64,000 nucleotides of DNA from Tautonia sp040717455 (GCF_040717455.1 NZ_JBFEFH010000015.1:62001-126000); one strand, 5' to 3'; positions 49,162 to 57,508 are shown, numbered from the stretch's first letter. Program-made: numbers and translations. The notes: generated by a model from the letters alone, not told the origin.

Positions 49162-50436
49162 ATGTCCCGCGCAATTGTCACGGATTCCGCCGCGTTCTGC
49201 GACCAGGTGGCCTCGGCCATCCGGGCGATCCCCAAGCGGACCCCCTCGGCGGCGTTCCAGGCGGTCCTGTTCTACACCGACGATTCGAACCGGATTCGGG
49301 TTGCCGCCGGTGGCCCGACGGGCTTCGTCGACCGCGACGTCATCGGGGCGCGGCCGCTCGACCTGGAGCCGGTCTGCCTGGCGATCGACGCCGGGCGGTT
49401 CCTGTCGGCGGCGCGGTCATTCCGGCTCGACGACTGGACGATCGAGCCCAACCCCCAGGACCCCGGCGCGGTCCTGGCCTCCGGCCGGACCCGATTCACC
49501 TTGGGGGGCGTCACCCCGGAGGCCCACCCGCTGCACCCCGATCAACGCCAGGCGGGGGGATCGGCGAGCCCGGTCTACCGCGCGGGCTTCCCGTTCGCCG
49601 ACACGCTGATCCAGGCCGGGCTCCGGGCCGCGACCGCCACCGACCCGAAGGCGTACCGCTACGCCCTGGCCGGGGTGCTCATCGACCGCGACGACTCCGG
49701 CGAGGAATTCCATGTGGTCGGCACCGACGGGGCTCGGCTGGTCCGGGACCGGGTGGCGACGGGCGGCCCGGTCGCCGACTGGGTCGATCCCGAGCGGCCG
49801 GTCGTCGTCGAGCCCGGCCTCTTCCGGCTGGCCGCGGGGGTGGTCCCCCCGGACGGGCCGCTGGAGCTGACGACCGACGGCACGAGCTTCGTCGAGCTGC
49901 AGTCGCTGGGCAACCTGGTCCGGGCCGGCCTGGTCGAGGGGCGGTTCGCCCCCTGGCGGGCGGTCCTGGAGAAGGCGGCGGGCACGCCGGTCCTGGCGAT
50001 CACCGACGACGAGGACCGGGGCCGCCTGGTCGAGGCGGTCAGGCTGGCGGCGATCACCTGCGACCGGTCGATGCAGCGCGACGCCCTGCTCGTCGAGATC
50101 GCCGGCGACGACCGCCAGCATTGGGTCCGGTTCCGCAACCGGGCCGAGCGGGGCGAGAGCCTGGTGACCTTCGCCGCGACGGCGGCCGGCCCGGCGACCC
50201 GGCCGGCCGCCCTGGTCATCAGCGCCGATGCGTTGCTCTGGGGCCTGGAGCAGATCGGCGGCCCCTTCTGGTGGGAGACCGACGGCGTGCATAGCCGGTT
50301 CAGCACCCCGGACGGGGGCCGCGACGTGCTCGTCGGAGGCTATACCGATCCGGGTTATTCCGGGATCGGCGAGCAGGATCCGAAATCCCTGGGCCTCGGC
50401 CTCCCGGCCGACGCCGAGCCGGTGGAGGTCTCCTGA
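49162..50436 (+). CDS. Sliding-clamp-like protein (DnaN family)
   Basis: A 424-residue protein. ADTLIQAGLRAATATDPKAYRYALAGVLIDRD and then FHVVGTDGARLVRDRV matches the middle domain of bacterial beta clamps. The N- and C-terminal parts are alpha/beta with similar strand pattern (about 1-110 and 290-400). It would tether the polymerase or other factors on DNA. A phage-coded clamp next to a helicase is notable. It is the first gene of the operon after the 49070 operator cluster. Confidence 0.75.
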   Translation: MSRAIVTDSAAFCDQVASAIRAIPKRTPSAAFQAVLFYTDDSNRIRVAAGGPTGFVDRDVIGARPLDLEPVCLAIDAGRFLSAARSFRLDDWTIEPNPQDPGAVLASGRTRFTLGGVTPEAHPLHPDQRQAGGSASPVYRAGFPFADTLIQAGLRAATATDPKAYRYALAGVLIDRDDSGEEFHVVGTDGARLVRDRVATGGPVADWVDPERPVVVEPGLFRLAAGVVPPDGPLELTTDGTSFVELQSLGNLVRAGLVEGRFAPWRAVLEKAAGTPVLAITDDEDRGRLVEAVRLAAITCDRSMQRDALLVEIAGDDRQHWVRFRNRAERGESLVTFAATAAGPATRPAALVISADALLWGLEQIGGPFWWETDGVHSRFSTPDGGRDVLVGGYTDPGYSGIGEQDPKSLGLGLPADAEPVEVS

Positions 50437-50900
50437 TGGCCCGCTACGAGGTCACGATCGCCGGCTGGAGCCCGGCCTCGCTCAACACCCTGACGCGGCA
50501 CTGGAGCCGGGCCCACCGCGCCAAGGCGTCGGACCGGGACCGGGTCGCCCAGGAGCTGGACCTGGCCCGGGTGCCCCGGGTCGCCGTCCCCCGGTCCGTG
50601 CTCCGGGGACTGCAGCGGGCCGGGGTCGCCGACCCGACCCTGCTCGAAGGGGCGAGGCCGACCCGGAGGCGGCTCGAGGTGACCGTCATCCTCGGCCCCC
50701 GTCGCGACCCGGACGGCACCTTCCGCAAGGGCGGCCAGCCCCCCGACCCGGACAACCTGCTCAAGAGCCTGCTCGACGCGCTCGTCGAGGGCGGCTTCCT
50801 GGTCGACGACTCCGCCGACTGGGCCGAGTGGGAGTGCCCGAGGGTCGTCCCGGACGACGGGCAAGGATACAGGACTCGGATCGTCCTGGAGGACCAATGA
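50436..50900 (+). CDS. rusA: RusA-like Holliday junction resolvase
   Basis: A 154-residue protein whose C-terminal half has the RusA signature PPDPDNLLKSLLDALVEGGFLVDDSADW: Asp residues for metal binding and a Lys in the active site. It cleaves branched DNA from phage replication and recombination before packaging. It overlaps the clamp stop by one base and the next start by 4. Confidence 0.88.
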   Translation: MARYEVTIAGWSPASLNTLTRHWSRAHRAKASDRDRVAQELDLARVPRVAVPRSVLRGLQRAGVADPTLLEGARPTRRRLEVTVILGPRRDPDGTFRKGGQPPDPDNLLKSLLDALVEGGFLVDDSADWAEWECPRVVPDDGQGYRTRIVLEDQ

Positions 50901-51253
50901 ACGTATCACTGTCGGATGATCAGTGGGCGACGTGCGTGGTCGGGGCGACCCGGAGGGCCGCCAAACGATTGCCCCCCTCGGCCTCGCTTTGGGGCGCGGT
51001 CGCCGCCGTCAAGGCGCTCCTGCCCCTGGTCGAGATCGACGGCCTGCCGATCCCGGGCCTCCACCTCGGTTGCTGCGAGTACGTCCACCTGATCTTCGCC
51101 CGGCGGCGGGCCTATGCCCTGTTCGTCTCGATCGGCGCCGACGTCGTCCGCATCCAGCGCTTCGAGGCGGGCGTCCAGACCCTGGTCGTCGAGACCGAGG
51201 GGGAGTATCGGCTCGACCTGTTGCGTACCTATCTCGACACCCTCAAGGACTGA
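50897..51253 (+). CDS. Small alpha/beta early protein
   Basis: A 118-residue protein in an ATGA overlap with rusA. N-terminus VSLSDDQWATCVVGATRRAAKRL. Middle YVHLIFARRRAYALFVSIGADVVRIQRF is beta-rich. The C-terminus is helical. No family recognised; co-translation with rusA suggests a recombination accessory role. Confidence 0.55.
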   Translation: MNVSLSDDQWATCVVGATRRAAKRLPPSASLWGAVAAVKALLPLVEIDGLPIPGLHLGCCEYVHLIFARRRAYALFVSIGADVVRIQRFEAGVQTLVVETEGEYRLDLLRTYLDTLKD

Positions 51254-51267
51254 TCGGAGGTGACGCG

Positions 51268-51732
51268 ATGCCGAAGACCGTCGCGAGGGGCCGGTCCTCG
51301 GCCCCGGGCCAGGCCAGGGGCCGGAACCGATCCGCCGTCGCCCGGGAGCGTCGGGCCCTGGTGCTCGACGCCGTCCGGGGCTTCCAGGCCGAGCACGGCC
51401 GGGTGCCGCACCTGGGCGAGGTCATGGCCCGGCTCGGCTGGGGGCCGACCAGGCGGGCCTCGGTGAACAACGACCTGGGGGCCCTGAGGGAGGCGGGGCT
51501 GATCGCCCGGATCCCGGCCCGGGCCCCGGCCGGCGACCGCTCGATGCAGCAGGTCCCCCGGGGCTACGGCCGGCGGGCGATCCGCTCGCTGCGGTGGACC
51601 GAGGAGGACGAGCGCATCTACCGGTCGATCCGGCAGACGTGGGCCCCCTGGCTGCACTGGTTCGCGGCGTCGTCATCGCTGCGGGGGCCGTCGTCCGACG
51701 ACGAGGACGACGAGCCGGAGGGCGGCCGATGA
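51268..51732 (+). CDS. Winged-helix DNA-binding protein
   Basis: A 154-residue protein from ATG 51268 with CGGAGG upstream. A basic N-terminus precedes a winged helix (REARALVLDAVRGF-like start, then RVPHLGEVMARLGWGPTRRASVNNDLGALREAGLIAR, about 30-85), similar in layout to LexA-type N-terminal domains. The C-terminal part is aromatic (WTEEDERIYRSIRQTWAPWLHWF) with an acidic tail. There is no protease domain. It may regulate the early/late switch. Confidence 0.65.
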   Translation: MPKTVARGRSSAPGQARGRNRSAVARERRALVLDAVRGFQAEHGRVPHLGEVMARLGWGPTRRASVNNDLGALREAGLIARIPARAPAGDRSMQQVPRGYGRRAIRSLRWTEEDERIYRSIRQTWAPWLHWFAASSSLRGPSSDDEDDEPEGGR

Positions 51733-52001
51733 CCATCCAACAACAAGTCATCGAGGATCACCGGGCCCTCGGCCGCGACGAGCTGGCGACGGCGATCGAG
51801 CTGATCGTCGACCAGTGGGGACGGGCCGAAGGCCCGGCGCGCTGGGACGCGGCCCAGCGGCTCACGGGCCTGATGACCCTCTGGAGCATCCGCGAAGGCG
51901 TGCGCAGCTATCGCGCCCGCCATCGGTTCGTGTCCCTCGACGCGTGCGGGGAACTGTCAATCCGGTCGCTCCGGCGATCGCGACCGAAGAAAGGATCCTG
52001 A
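51729..52001 (+). CDS. Small early helical protein
   Basis: A 90-residue protein starting ATG 51729 inside the stop region of the preceding gene. Helical throughout (ALGRDELATAIELIVDQWGRA, then RWDAAQRLTGLMTLWSIREGVRSY) with a basic end. No family recognised; tight coupling on both sides supports a real gene. Confidence 0.55.
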   Translation: MTIQQQVIEDHRALGRDELATAIELIVDQWGRAEGPARWDAAQRLTGLMTLWSIREGVRSYRARHRFVSLDACGELSIRSLRRSRPKKGS

Positions 52002-52004
52002 TCG

Positions 52005-52346
52005 ATGCCGCTCCATCAGCTCTCGCTCGAAACCCTGCACACGCTGGACCTGGGCAAGGTCAACGAGGCGTTCAAGACGCAACTGGCCCGGGTCGTCCAG
52101 GATTGCCTGGACCGGCCCGGCGAGCAGAAGGCCCGCAAGGTCACCCTCGAGGTGACCGTGACCCCGATCCTGGATCCCGACGGCGACTGCACCGACGCCA
52201 GGGTGCAGATGCAGGTCGTCGCCAGCACGCCCAAGCTCCGGACCCGCGAATACTCGATGGGCATCCGACGCGGCGGCGGCCTGGTCTTCAATGAAGACGA
52301 CCCCGCGGACATCACCCGCCCGACGATGTTCGAGGACCAGGAGTAA
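52005..52346 (+). CDS. Phage protein of a small conserved beta family
   Basis: A 113-residue protein. LGKVNEAFKTQLARVVQDCLDRP, followed by strands RKVTLEVTVTPILDPDGDC and ARVQMQVVASTPKLR, recurs in phage early regions, where it is usually annotated as hypothetical or replication-associated. Acidic C-terminus. The role is unknown. Confidence 0.6.
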   Translation: MPLHQLSLETLHTLDLGKVNEAFKTQLARVVQDCLDRPGEQKARKVTLEVTVTPILDPDGDCTDARVQMQVVASTPKLRTREYSMGIRRGGGLVFNEDDPADITRPTMFEDQE

Positions 52347-52405
52347 TCGGCCGAAAGGATGCCGATCCCACCAAACCATCACACCCTCATCCCGGGAGAA
52401 TCTCG

Positions 52406-52603
52406 ATGGAAGATCGAATGCTGAAGTGGTTCGACTACGCACACCTCCCCGAACGCCTCCAGGTGATCTCGAAGCCGTTCGGCGACCTGGCCTCCGCGAT
52501 CTGCGACACGGTCGAGCCCGGCCCCGAGCGGACCGTCGCCCTCCGCAAGCTGCTCGAGGCGAAGGACGCCGCGGTCCGGGCTCGGCTGAACCCCGGCGGC
52601 TGA
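52406..52603 (+). CDS. Small hairpin protein (Acb2/Tad1-like candidate, nucleotide sponge)
   Basis: Sixty-five residues: WFDYAHLPERLQVISKPFGDLA, then ERTVALRKLLEAKDAAVRA. This two-helix pattern is widespread in phages. Its second helix resembles the hairpin of anti-CBASS proteins Acb2/Tad1 (E-R/K-x-x-A-x-x-K-L-x-E-A), which sequester cyclic nucleotides used by CBASS and Thoeris. The relation is inferred from this pattern only. It sits alone with a 186-nt G+C-rich gap behind it. Confidence 0.5.
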   Translation: MEDRMLKWFDYAHLPERLQVISKPFGDLASAICDTVEPGPERTVALRKLLEAKDAAVRARLNPGG

Positions 52604-52789
52604 TCCCGGCGGCACACCGGCCGCGCCCGGCGGCCAGGGGCGGGACATCAACCCGGGAACACGACCCCCGGGCCCGCCGCAAGGGCCCGCAATCTTCCGC
52701 CCCGCGGGGAAACTCGGCGGCAACGGGCGGGCCCACCGGGCAATCCAGACTCCCCCGCAAGACCCGTCACGAACGCAAGGAACCGAACC

Positions 52790-53578
52790 ATGATCGCCGA
52801 AGCATTCCGCTACCTGACGTCCCTGGCCCGGGAGTCGGTGGCGCCCTATCAGATCGCCGCCGAGAACCCGGACCTGACGCGGTATTTCGCCGCGGGCAAG
52901 CTCCTGGAGTTCCCCCGGCCGCTCCCGGCCCGGGATCACGAGGTGCAGGACATCGACGACTTCATCGCCCTGGTCGGCCGGCTGGCGAACGTGCCGATCG
53001 CCGAGGGGGACGAGCCCGACCTGTCTCGGACCACCGTCTGGGCGACCCTGGACCGGGTGGTCGCCGTCTTCGACGACGACCAGCGGCGGCTCGATCGGGC
53101 CACGCTCCGGATGCACAAGACGACATTGTTCGAGACGATCGAGCACCTCGGCGACCCGATGGAGCACCGCGACTTCCTCCGCTTGCTCCGGGTCCAGCTC
53201 CAGGGGGCCCTGGCGCCCGGGACGCTCCTGGAGAAGGTCAGGCGGGTCGACTTCGAGAACGGCACGGTGGTCCGGGCCAAGGTCGGCCGGGCCGACGAGT
53301 CGCTCGGACGCGAGATCACCGGCAAGGTCACGGCCAACGGCGAGCTGCCCGAGTCCGTCGTCCTGGAGGCCAACCTCTGGCGGAACTACGGCTACGCCGC
53401 CCGGGTCCCCTGTGCCGTGGAAGTGGACGCCCTGCGCGGGACGCTCGCCCTGGTCCCCTTCCCGGACGCGATCGACGAGGCGACCGAGGCGGGGCTCACC
53501 TCGCTCACGCACTACCTGATCGATCAGCTCCGTCCGGGGATCGGCGTCTACCGGGGCCGGCCGGAGTTCAGCGCCTGA
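52790..53578 (+). CDS. DUF2303-family phage protein
   Basis: A 262-residue protein. The helical N-terminus, the central section (MEHRDFLRLLRVQLQGAL) and the C-terminal YLIDQLRPGIGVYRGRPEF match the DUF2303 (YfdQ-like) family, which is common in prophages and of unknown function, usually near recombination or modification genes. ATG 52790 is followed directly by the methyltransferase gene, which begins in a one-base overlap with this stop codon. Confidence 0.7.
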   Translation: MIAEAFRYLTSLARESVAPYQIAAENPDLTRYFAAGKLLEFPRPLPARDHEVQDIDDFIALVGRLANVPIAEGDEPDLSRTTVWATLDRVVAVFDDDQRRLDRATLRMHKTTLFETIEHLGDPMEHRDFLRLLRVQLQGALAPGTLLEKVRRVDFENGTVVRAKVGRADESLGREITGKVTANGELPESVVLEANLWRNYGYAARVPCAVEVDALRGTLALVPFPDAIDEATEAGLTSLTHYLIDQLRPGIGVYRGRPEFSA

Positions 53579-54462
53579 TGCTCGCCACGGTCAACCCGAA
53601 CACGCGCGGGGCCGCCGCCATGGATCTCGGCGAGCCGGCCGCGCCTCTGCCAGCATTGCGGACCGATCCGGCCTGGTCGGTCCTGACCGGCGATTGCGCG
53701 ACGGCCCTGGCCCCCCTGCTCCGGGACGCCTCGTCGCCGCTGGTCGGGGCCGCCCGGCTGGTCTTCGCCGATCCCCCGTACAACCTCGGGCTCGATTACG
53801 GCAACGGGCACCGGGACGACCGGCCCGTCCAGGAGTTCCGGGCCTGGTTGTTGGTCCGGCTCGCGCTGGCCGCCCGCGCCCTGGCCCCCGACGGCTCGCT
53901 CTTCGTCCTGATCAACGACGAGCATGTGGCCGAGGTCAAGGTCCACCTCGAATCCGGCCAGTTCGCCTTCCGCGACACCCCGCCCCTGCACCTGGTCCAG
54001 TGGATCAAATGGTTCGAGGGGTTCGGCACCTACAACTCGGCCGAGACCCGGTTCTCGCGATCGACCCGTCACCTGCTCTGGTTCAGCCCCGACCCCAGGC
54101 TCCGGATCCGCGACCCGGGCCGGCCCGAGCTGCGCCGCATGTCGGCCCGGCAGAAGGCCGGCGACCGACGCGCCAACCCGAGGGGCCGCCTGCACCCCGA
54201 CACCTGGGACGACATCAGCCGCCTCTGCGGGACGTTCCGGGAGCGGCTCCCCTGGAGCCGGACCCAGCTCCCCAGGAAGCTCCTGGCCCGGATCATCGAG
54301 ACGAGCACCGACCCCGGCGACCTGGTGCTCGACCCTTTCCAGGGCACGGCGACGACCGGCGTCGAGTGCCTCGCCCGAGGGCGCCGCTACCTCGGCGTCG
54401 AGCAGGATCCGACCCGGGCGATCCTCGGCGCCCTCCGACTCCTGACGAGGGACCGGCGATGA
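53578..54462 (+). CDS. DNA methyltransferase, beta-class
   Basis: A 294-residue protein. The catalytic motif DPPYNLGLDYGN comes first (about 63-74) and the SAM-binding motif DPFQGTATTG (a variant of DPFxGSGTT) near the end (about 247-256), the order of beta-class N6-adenine or N4-cytosine enzymes. No endonuclease lies nearby, so it is a solitary, probably protective methylase. It overlaps the DUF2303 stop by one base and the next gene by four. Confidence 0.85.
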   Translation: MLATVNPNTRGAAAMDLGEPAAPLPALRTDPAWSVLTGDCATALAPLLRDASSPLVGAARLVFADPPYNLGLDYGNGHRDDRPVQEFRAWLLVRLALAARALAPDGSLFVLINDEHVAEVKVHLESGQFAFRDTPPLHLVQWIKWFEGFGTYNSAETRFSRSTRHLLWFSPDPRLRIRDPGRPELRRMSARQKAGDRRANPRGRLHPDTWDDISRLCGTFRERLPWSRTQLPRKLLARIIETSTDPGDLVLDPFQGTATTGVECLARGRRYLGVEQDPTRAILGALRLLTRDRR

Positions 54463-55010
54463 CCCGACGCGTCAACTCCCGAGGCATGAGCGGCCACCAT
54501 CGGCCCAACCGGGGGGCCACCGACACCTGGCTCACTCCCCCGGAGCTGATCCGGGCGCTCGGCCCCTTCGACCTGGATCCGTGCTGCCCGCCGGTCATGC
54601 CCTGGGCCACGGCGAAGCGGTCCTATGCCCTGCCCCACCAGGACGGCTTGACGCTCCCCTGGTCCGGCCGGGTCTGGCTCAACCCGCCGTACGGCCCCGA
54701 GGTCGGCCGGTGGCTCGATCGCCTGGCCGGGCACGGCAACGGCATCGCCCTGATCTTCGCCCGGACCGAGACCGAGCAGTTTCACCGCTGCGTCTGGGAG
54801 CGGGCCGACGCCTGCCTCTTCCTCAAGGGGCGTCTGCACTATCACCACCCCGACGGCACCCGAGCCCCCTTCAACGCCGGAGCCCCCTCGGTCCTGGTCG
54901 CCTACGGACCGGCCAACCGCGAAACCTTGCAACGCTGCCAACTGCCGGGGGCCTTCGTCGTCTGTTGGCCCCGGACGAAGCCGACCCCTCGCATCCCCTA
55001 TGGACTCTGA
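54459..55010 (+). CDS. Phage Dam-family N6-adenine methyltransferase
   Basis: A 183-residue protein of the phage Dam type: WLTPPELIRALGPFDLDPCCPP, then GRVWLNPPYGPEVGRWL with the catalytic NPPY, then IALIFARTETEQFHRCVW. These are short single-domain methylases that modify the phage genome to escape restriction. It overlaps the previous methylase gene (ATGA). Confidence 0.85.
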   Translation: MTRRVNSRGMSGHHRPNRGATDTWLTPPELIRALGPFDLDPCCPPVMPWATAKRSYALPHQDGLTLPWSGRVWLNPPYGPEVGRWLDRLAGHGNGIALIFARTETEQFHRCVWERADACLFLKGRLHYHHPDGTRAPFNAGAPSVLVAYGPANRETLQRCQLPGAFVVCWPRTKPTPRIPYGL

Positions 55011-55016
55011 TCGCCG

Positions 55017-55130
55017 ATGAGCCTGCCCGAGATTGCCCCGAACCCGGTGATCGACGCCTCCCGGATCGATCATGCATCGTTGATCAATTACCAACATCAT
55101 CCCACCTTGAAGGGAGAGGTCGTGATATGA
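55017..55130 (+). CDS. Very small protein (37 residues)
   Basis: ATG 55017 opens a frame MSLPEIAPNPVIDASRIDHA ending ...KGEVVI at TGA 55128-55130, whose stop overlaps the next start in ATGA. The region is less G+C-rich than its neighbours. The tight junction with the next gene suggests a translated leader or small protein that couples expression. Not conserved as far as I can tell. Confidence 0.4.
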   Translation: MSLPEIAPNPVIDASRIDHASLINYQHHPTLKGEVVI

Positions 55131-55432
55131 AGGGCTGGATCTGCGGCGTCGAAGGACGCCTGGTCACCGTCTCGGTCGACGCCGAGTCCCCGGTCCCGAC
55201 GGCGGACCTGGTCGGCTCGGTCGTCCAGTTCCACCGGATCGACCCGAACCCGGCCGAGTCGAAGCCGGTCGAGACGTCCTGGTCGGTCTACTCCAAGGCC
55301 CAGAAGGTCGGGATCGTCTGGGCCGCCGACGCGATCGCCGCGCTGGGCCGCGCCCGGAGGCAGTACCCGAACCACCCGGACGTCGTCGTCTCGCCCGACT
55401 CCGCCACCGAACCGGAGGCAGCGTCCCCATGA
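55127..55432 (+). CDS. Small early protein of unknown function
   Basis: A 101-residue protein, GGGAGAGG upstream. The N-terminal half is a small beta barrel-like section (KGWICGVEGRLVTVSVDAES, then VVQFHRIDPNP), the C-terminal half helical (WAADAIAALGRARRQYP). It overlaps the next start by 4 nt. No family recognised. Confidence 0.55.
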   Translation: MKGWICGVEGRLVTVSVDAESPVPTADLVGSVVQFHRIDPNPAESKPVETSWSVYSKAQKVGIVWAADAIAALGRARRQYPNHPDVVVSPDSATEPEAASP

Positions 55433-55779
55433 GCGGCCGAGCGGACTGGATCGGCGTCGACCAGGTGGCCGAGCAGCTCGGCTACTCGCGCCGCGAAGCC
55501 TGGGAACTCGTCAAGCGCCTCGGGGTCCGGTGCGTCGGCCCGACCCGAGGGGTGATGAGCCGCGCCCGGTTCCTCCGGTCCGACTTCGACGACGCCCTGG
55601 TCCGGAGCCTGGCCCCGGCCGGTGGCGTCGAGCCCGAACCCGGGCCGGAGATCGATCCCAAGGCCGAGCCCCGGACCACCCAAAGCCGGCGCCGACGCGG
55701 GGCCGCTCCCGAGGGCGGCCCGGACCACCTGCCTCGGGGATCCTGGAAGACCGTCCTGGCCGGTCGGAGGCACCCGTGA
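55429..55779 (+). CDS. Helix-turn-helix protein with disordered tail
   Basis: A 116-residue protein. WIGVDQVAEQLGYSRREAWELVKRLGVRCVGPTRGVMSRARFLRSDFDDAL (about 7-58) is a MerR/excisionase-type helix-turn-helix with wing. The rest is Pro/Glu/Arg-rich and disordered. Its place close to the integrase makes it the best candidate for the excisionase that directs excision, or a DNA-binding regulator of late genes. Confidence 0.65.
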   Translation: MSGRADWIGVDQVAEQLGYSRREAWELVKRLGVRCVGPTRGVMSRARFLRSDFDDALVRSLAPAGGVEPEPGPEIDPKAEPRTTQSRRRRGAAPEGGPDHLPRGSWKTVLAGRRHP

Positions 55780-56201
55780 CCATCGTCGTGACGCCCGAGT
55801 CGATCACCCTGGGCGATCGGGTCCGCCCGGTCCCCCACCCGAGGCGGGTCCGGCGGACGAGGGTGAGGGGCCGTCCGGGGATCCCCCCGGGTGCCGTCTA
55901 CCTGGGGCGGCCGACGGTGCTCGGCAACCCCTTCGTCCACCCCGAGCCGGGCCACGCCGTCGAGGCCTATGCCCGATTGCTCCTGGAGCCGTCCCCGTCC
56001 TTCGTCATCGAGCCCGGCGGACTCCAGTTCGCCCGACGCTTCAAGCGAGACATCCTCGAATGGTGGTTCCCCGGTCAATGCCTGCCCGGCCTGCTCGAAC
56101 AACTCCGAGGGCTCCCGGTCTGTTGCTGGTGCCCCCTCGATCGCCCCTGTCATTGCGACGTCATCGCCTACCTCGTCGACTCGCTCCCCGAGGCCCCCTG
56201 A
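55776..56201 (+). CDS. DUF4326 protein
   Basis: A 141-residue protein starting GTG 55776 behind CGGAGG. The pattern GAVYLGRPTVLGNPFVHPEPG and then LRGLPVCCWCPLDRPCHCDVIAYLV is the DUF4326 family: the Y-x-G-R-x-x-x-x-G-N-P-F element and the C-terminal CxC...CH cluster. These are phage and prophage proteins of unknown biochemical role, thought to bind nucleotides or act in DNA modification. It is convergent with the integrase, overlapping it by 34 nt. Confidence 0.75.
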   Translation: MTIVVTPESITLGDRVRPVPHPRRVRRTRVRGRPGIPPGAVYLGRPTVLGNPFVHPEPGHAVEAYARLLLEPSPSFVIEPGGLQFARRFKRDILEWWFPGQCLPGLLEQLRGLPVCCWCPLDRPCHCDVIAYLVDSLPEAP

Positions 56202-57496
56202 GTCGGTCGGCGTCGGGCGGCGGCGGTCGCCCGGGTCAGGTCCTCCATCCGGCCCTTCAGGTAGACCCGGCGCACGACCGCGCCGGAGGTCCCCCCGACC
56301 ATTCCGGCCGCCTCGGCACCGATGACCGGGGCCGCCCGGGAGTAGAATCCATGCCTGAGCCAGTACGCGGTGAAGCCCTCGGGGATCGGCACCCCGGCTT
56401 CGACGGCGGCGTCTCGCCAGCTCCGGAGCCGACGGGCCAGCGCGTTCGGGGTCCAGGGCTCCCCCGCCTCGGCCGAGGCCGCGCCCCTGCCCGTCGACCC
56501 CTTGGCCCGTCGGTGGGTGAACAGGAACTCGGGATGGCGTCCGGCTCGCCCCCGGATCCGCTCGATCGCCCGGCGCAGGGCCGGGGGCACGGGCACCTCG
56601 CGCTTGCGGCCGGTGTGCCCCTCGGTCTTGTGCGAGACCTTCAGGACGCCCCACCAGGCCCCCGAGACCGGGTCCGGCCAGGCCTTCGGGTTCCAGTCCT
56701 CCCAACGCGCCGCGCACAACTCTCCCGGCCGACACCCGGCGGCCGTCGCCAGGCGGAGCAACACGAGCATGTCGCGGAGCATCCGCGTCGTGGTCGAATG
56801 GTCCCGGCGACAGGGTCCGGGGCGCCGGGCCTTCATGCAGGAGATGCAGCGGCCTTTCGTCCCCATCGGCCTCGGCCGCTCGACATCAGCCCTGGCCCAC
56901 TTCAGGAGCCGGGCCACGTCGTCCAGCTCGGCCGCGCGGTCGAGCGCCGTCGCCGGGGTCTTCGGCGCCTTGACCTGCGCCATGTCGTCCCGGGCGATCA
57001 ATCGCCTCGGCAAGGCCCGCCCCTGCTCATCGACCCGGTCCGGCCGGTCGTCGGCCGCCCAGGAGAAGCAGGCCCGGACCACCCGGACCAGCCGGGCCCG
57101 GGAGTGGGCCGCCTTGCCCGACCGCTCCCAGCCCCGGACCATGGCACGCAGCTCGGCCGCGCCGACCTGGTCCGCCCGGCGCCCCCCGATCGCCCCCCGG
57201 CCGTCCGGGTCGTAGGCGCAGAACCAGCGGAGCATCTCGTCGTAGCCGGCCAGGGTCTTCTTCGTCAGGCCCCGCGCCACCCCGTCCACCAGGAACCAGT
57301 CGGCCAGCCGCGCCACCGTGGGACGCCCGGCGACCTGGTCCTCGTGCTCGACCTGGTCCCGGATCGCGTCGGCCCAGCGCCGCGCCGCCGGGCCGTCCTT
57401 CGGACCGAGCCCCTTCGAATAATACTGCCGTCCCCGGAACCGGTAGCGCCAGCACGCCCGGCTCGGGAACCATCGCGGTCGGCCTTCGACCGGCAT
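56168..57496 (-). CDS. int: Tyrosine integrase with an inserted Cys/His motif
   Basis: A 442-residue site-specific recombinase. The N-terminal SAM-like DNA-binding domain is at about 55-150. Catalytic Arg256 is in AAGCRPGELCAARW, Lys290/298 in the beta hairpin (VSHKTEGHTGRKREVPV), box II YWLRHGFYS (Arg381) and nucleophile Tyr412 in RRVYLKG. The usual first His of box II is Tyr378 and the third His/Trp seems to be Gly402. Between the two domains a CxxC-x8-C-x3-H motif (residues 217-233) suggests a zinc knuckle. It reads away from the tRNA, with its 5' end 87 nt from the tRNA 3' end. Confidence 0.85.
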   Translation of the reverse strand: MPVEGRPRWFPSRACWRYRFRGRQYYSKGLGPKDGPAARRWADAIRDQVEHEDQVAGRPTVARLADWFLVDGVARGLTKKTLAGYDEMLRWFCAYDPDGRGAIGGRRADQVGAAELRAMVRGWERSGKAAHSRARLVRVVRACFSWAADDRPDRVDEQGRALPRRLIARDDMAQVKAPKTPATALDRAAELDDVARLLKWARADVERPRPMGTKGRCISCMKARRPGPCRRDHSTTTRMLRDMLVLLRLATAAGCRPGELCAARWEDWNPKAWPDPVSGAWWGVLKVSHKTEGHTGRKREVPVPPALRRAIERIRGRAGRHPEFLFTHRRAKGSTGRGAASAEAGEPWTPNALARRLRSWRDAAVEAGVPIPEGFTAYWLRHGFYSRAAPVIGAEAAGMVGGTSGAVVRRVYLKGRMEDLTRATAAARRRPTQGASGSESTR

Positions 57497-57508
57497 CGTG
57501 TCGACCCC

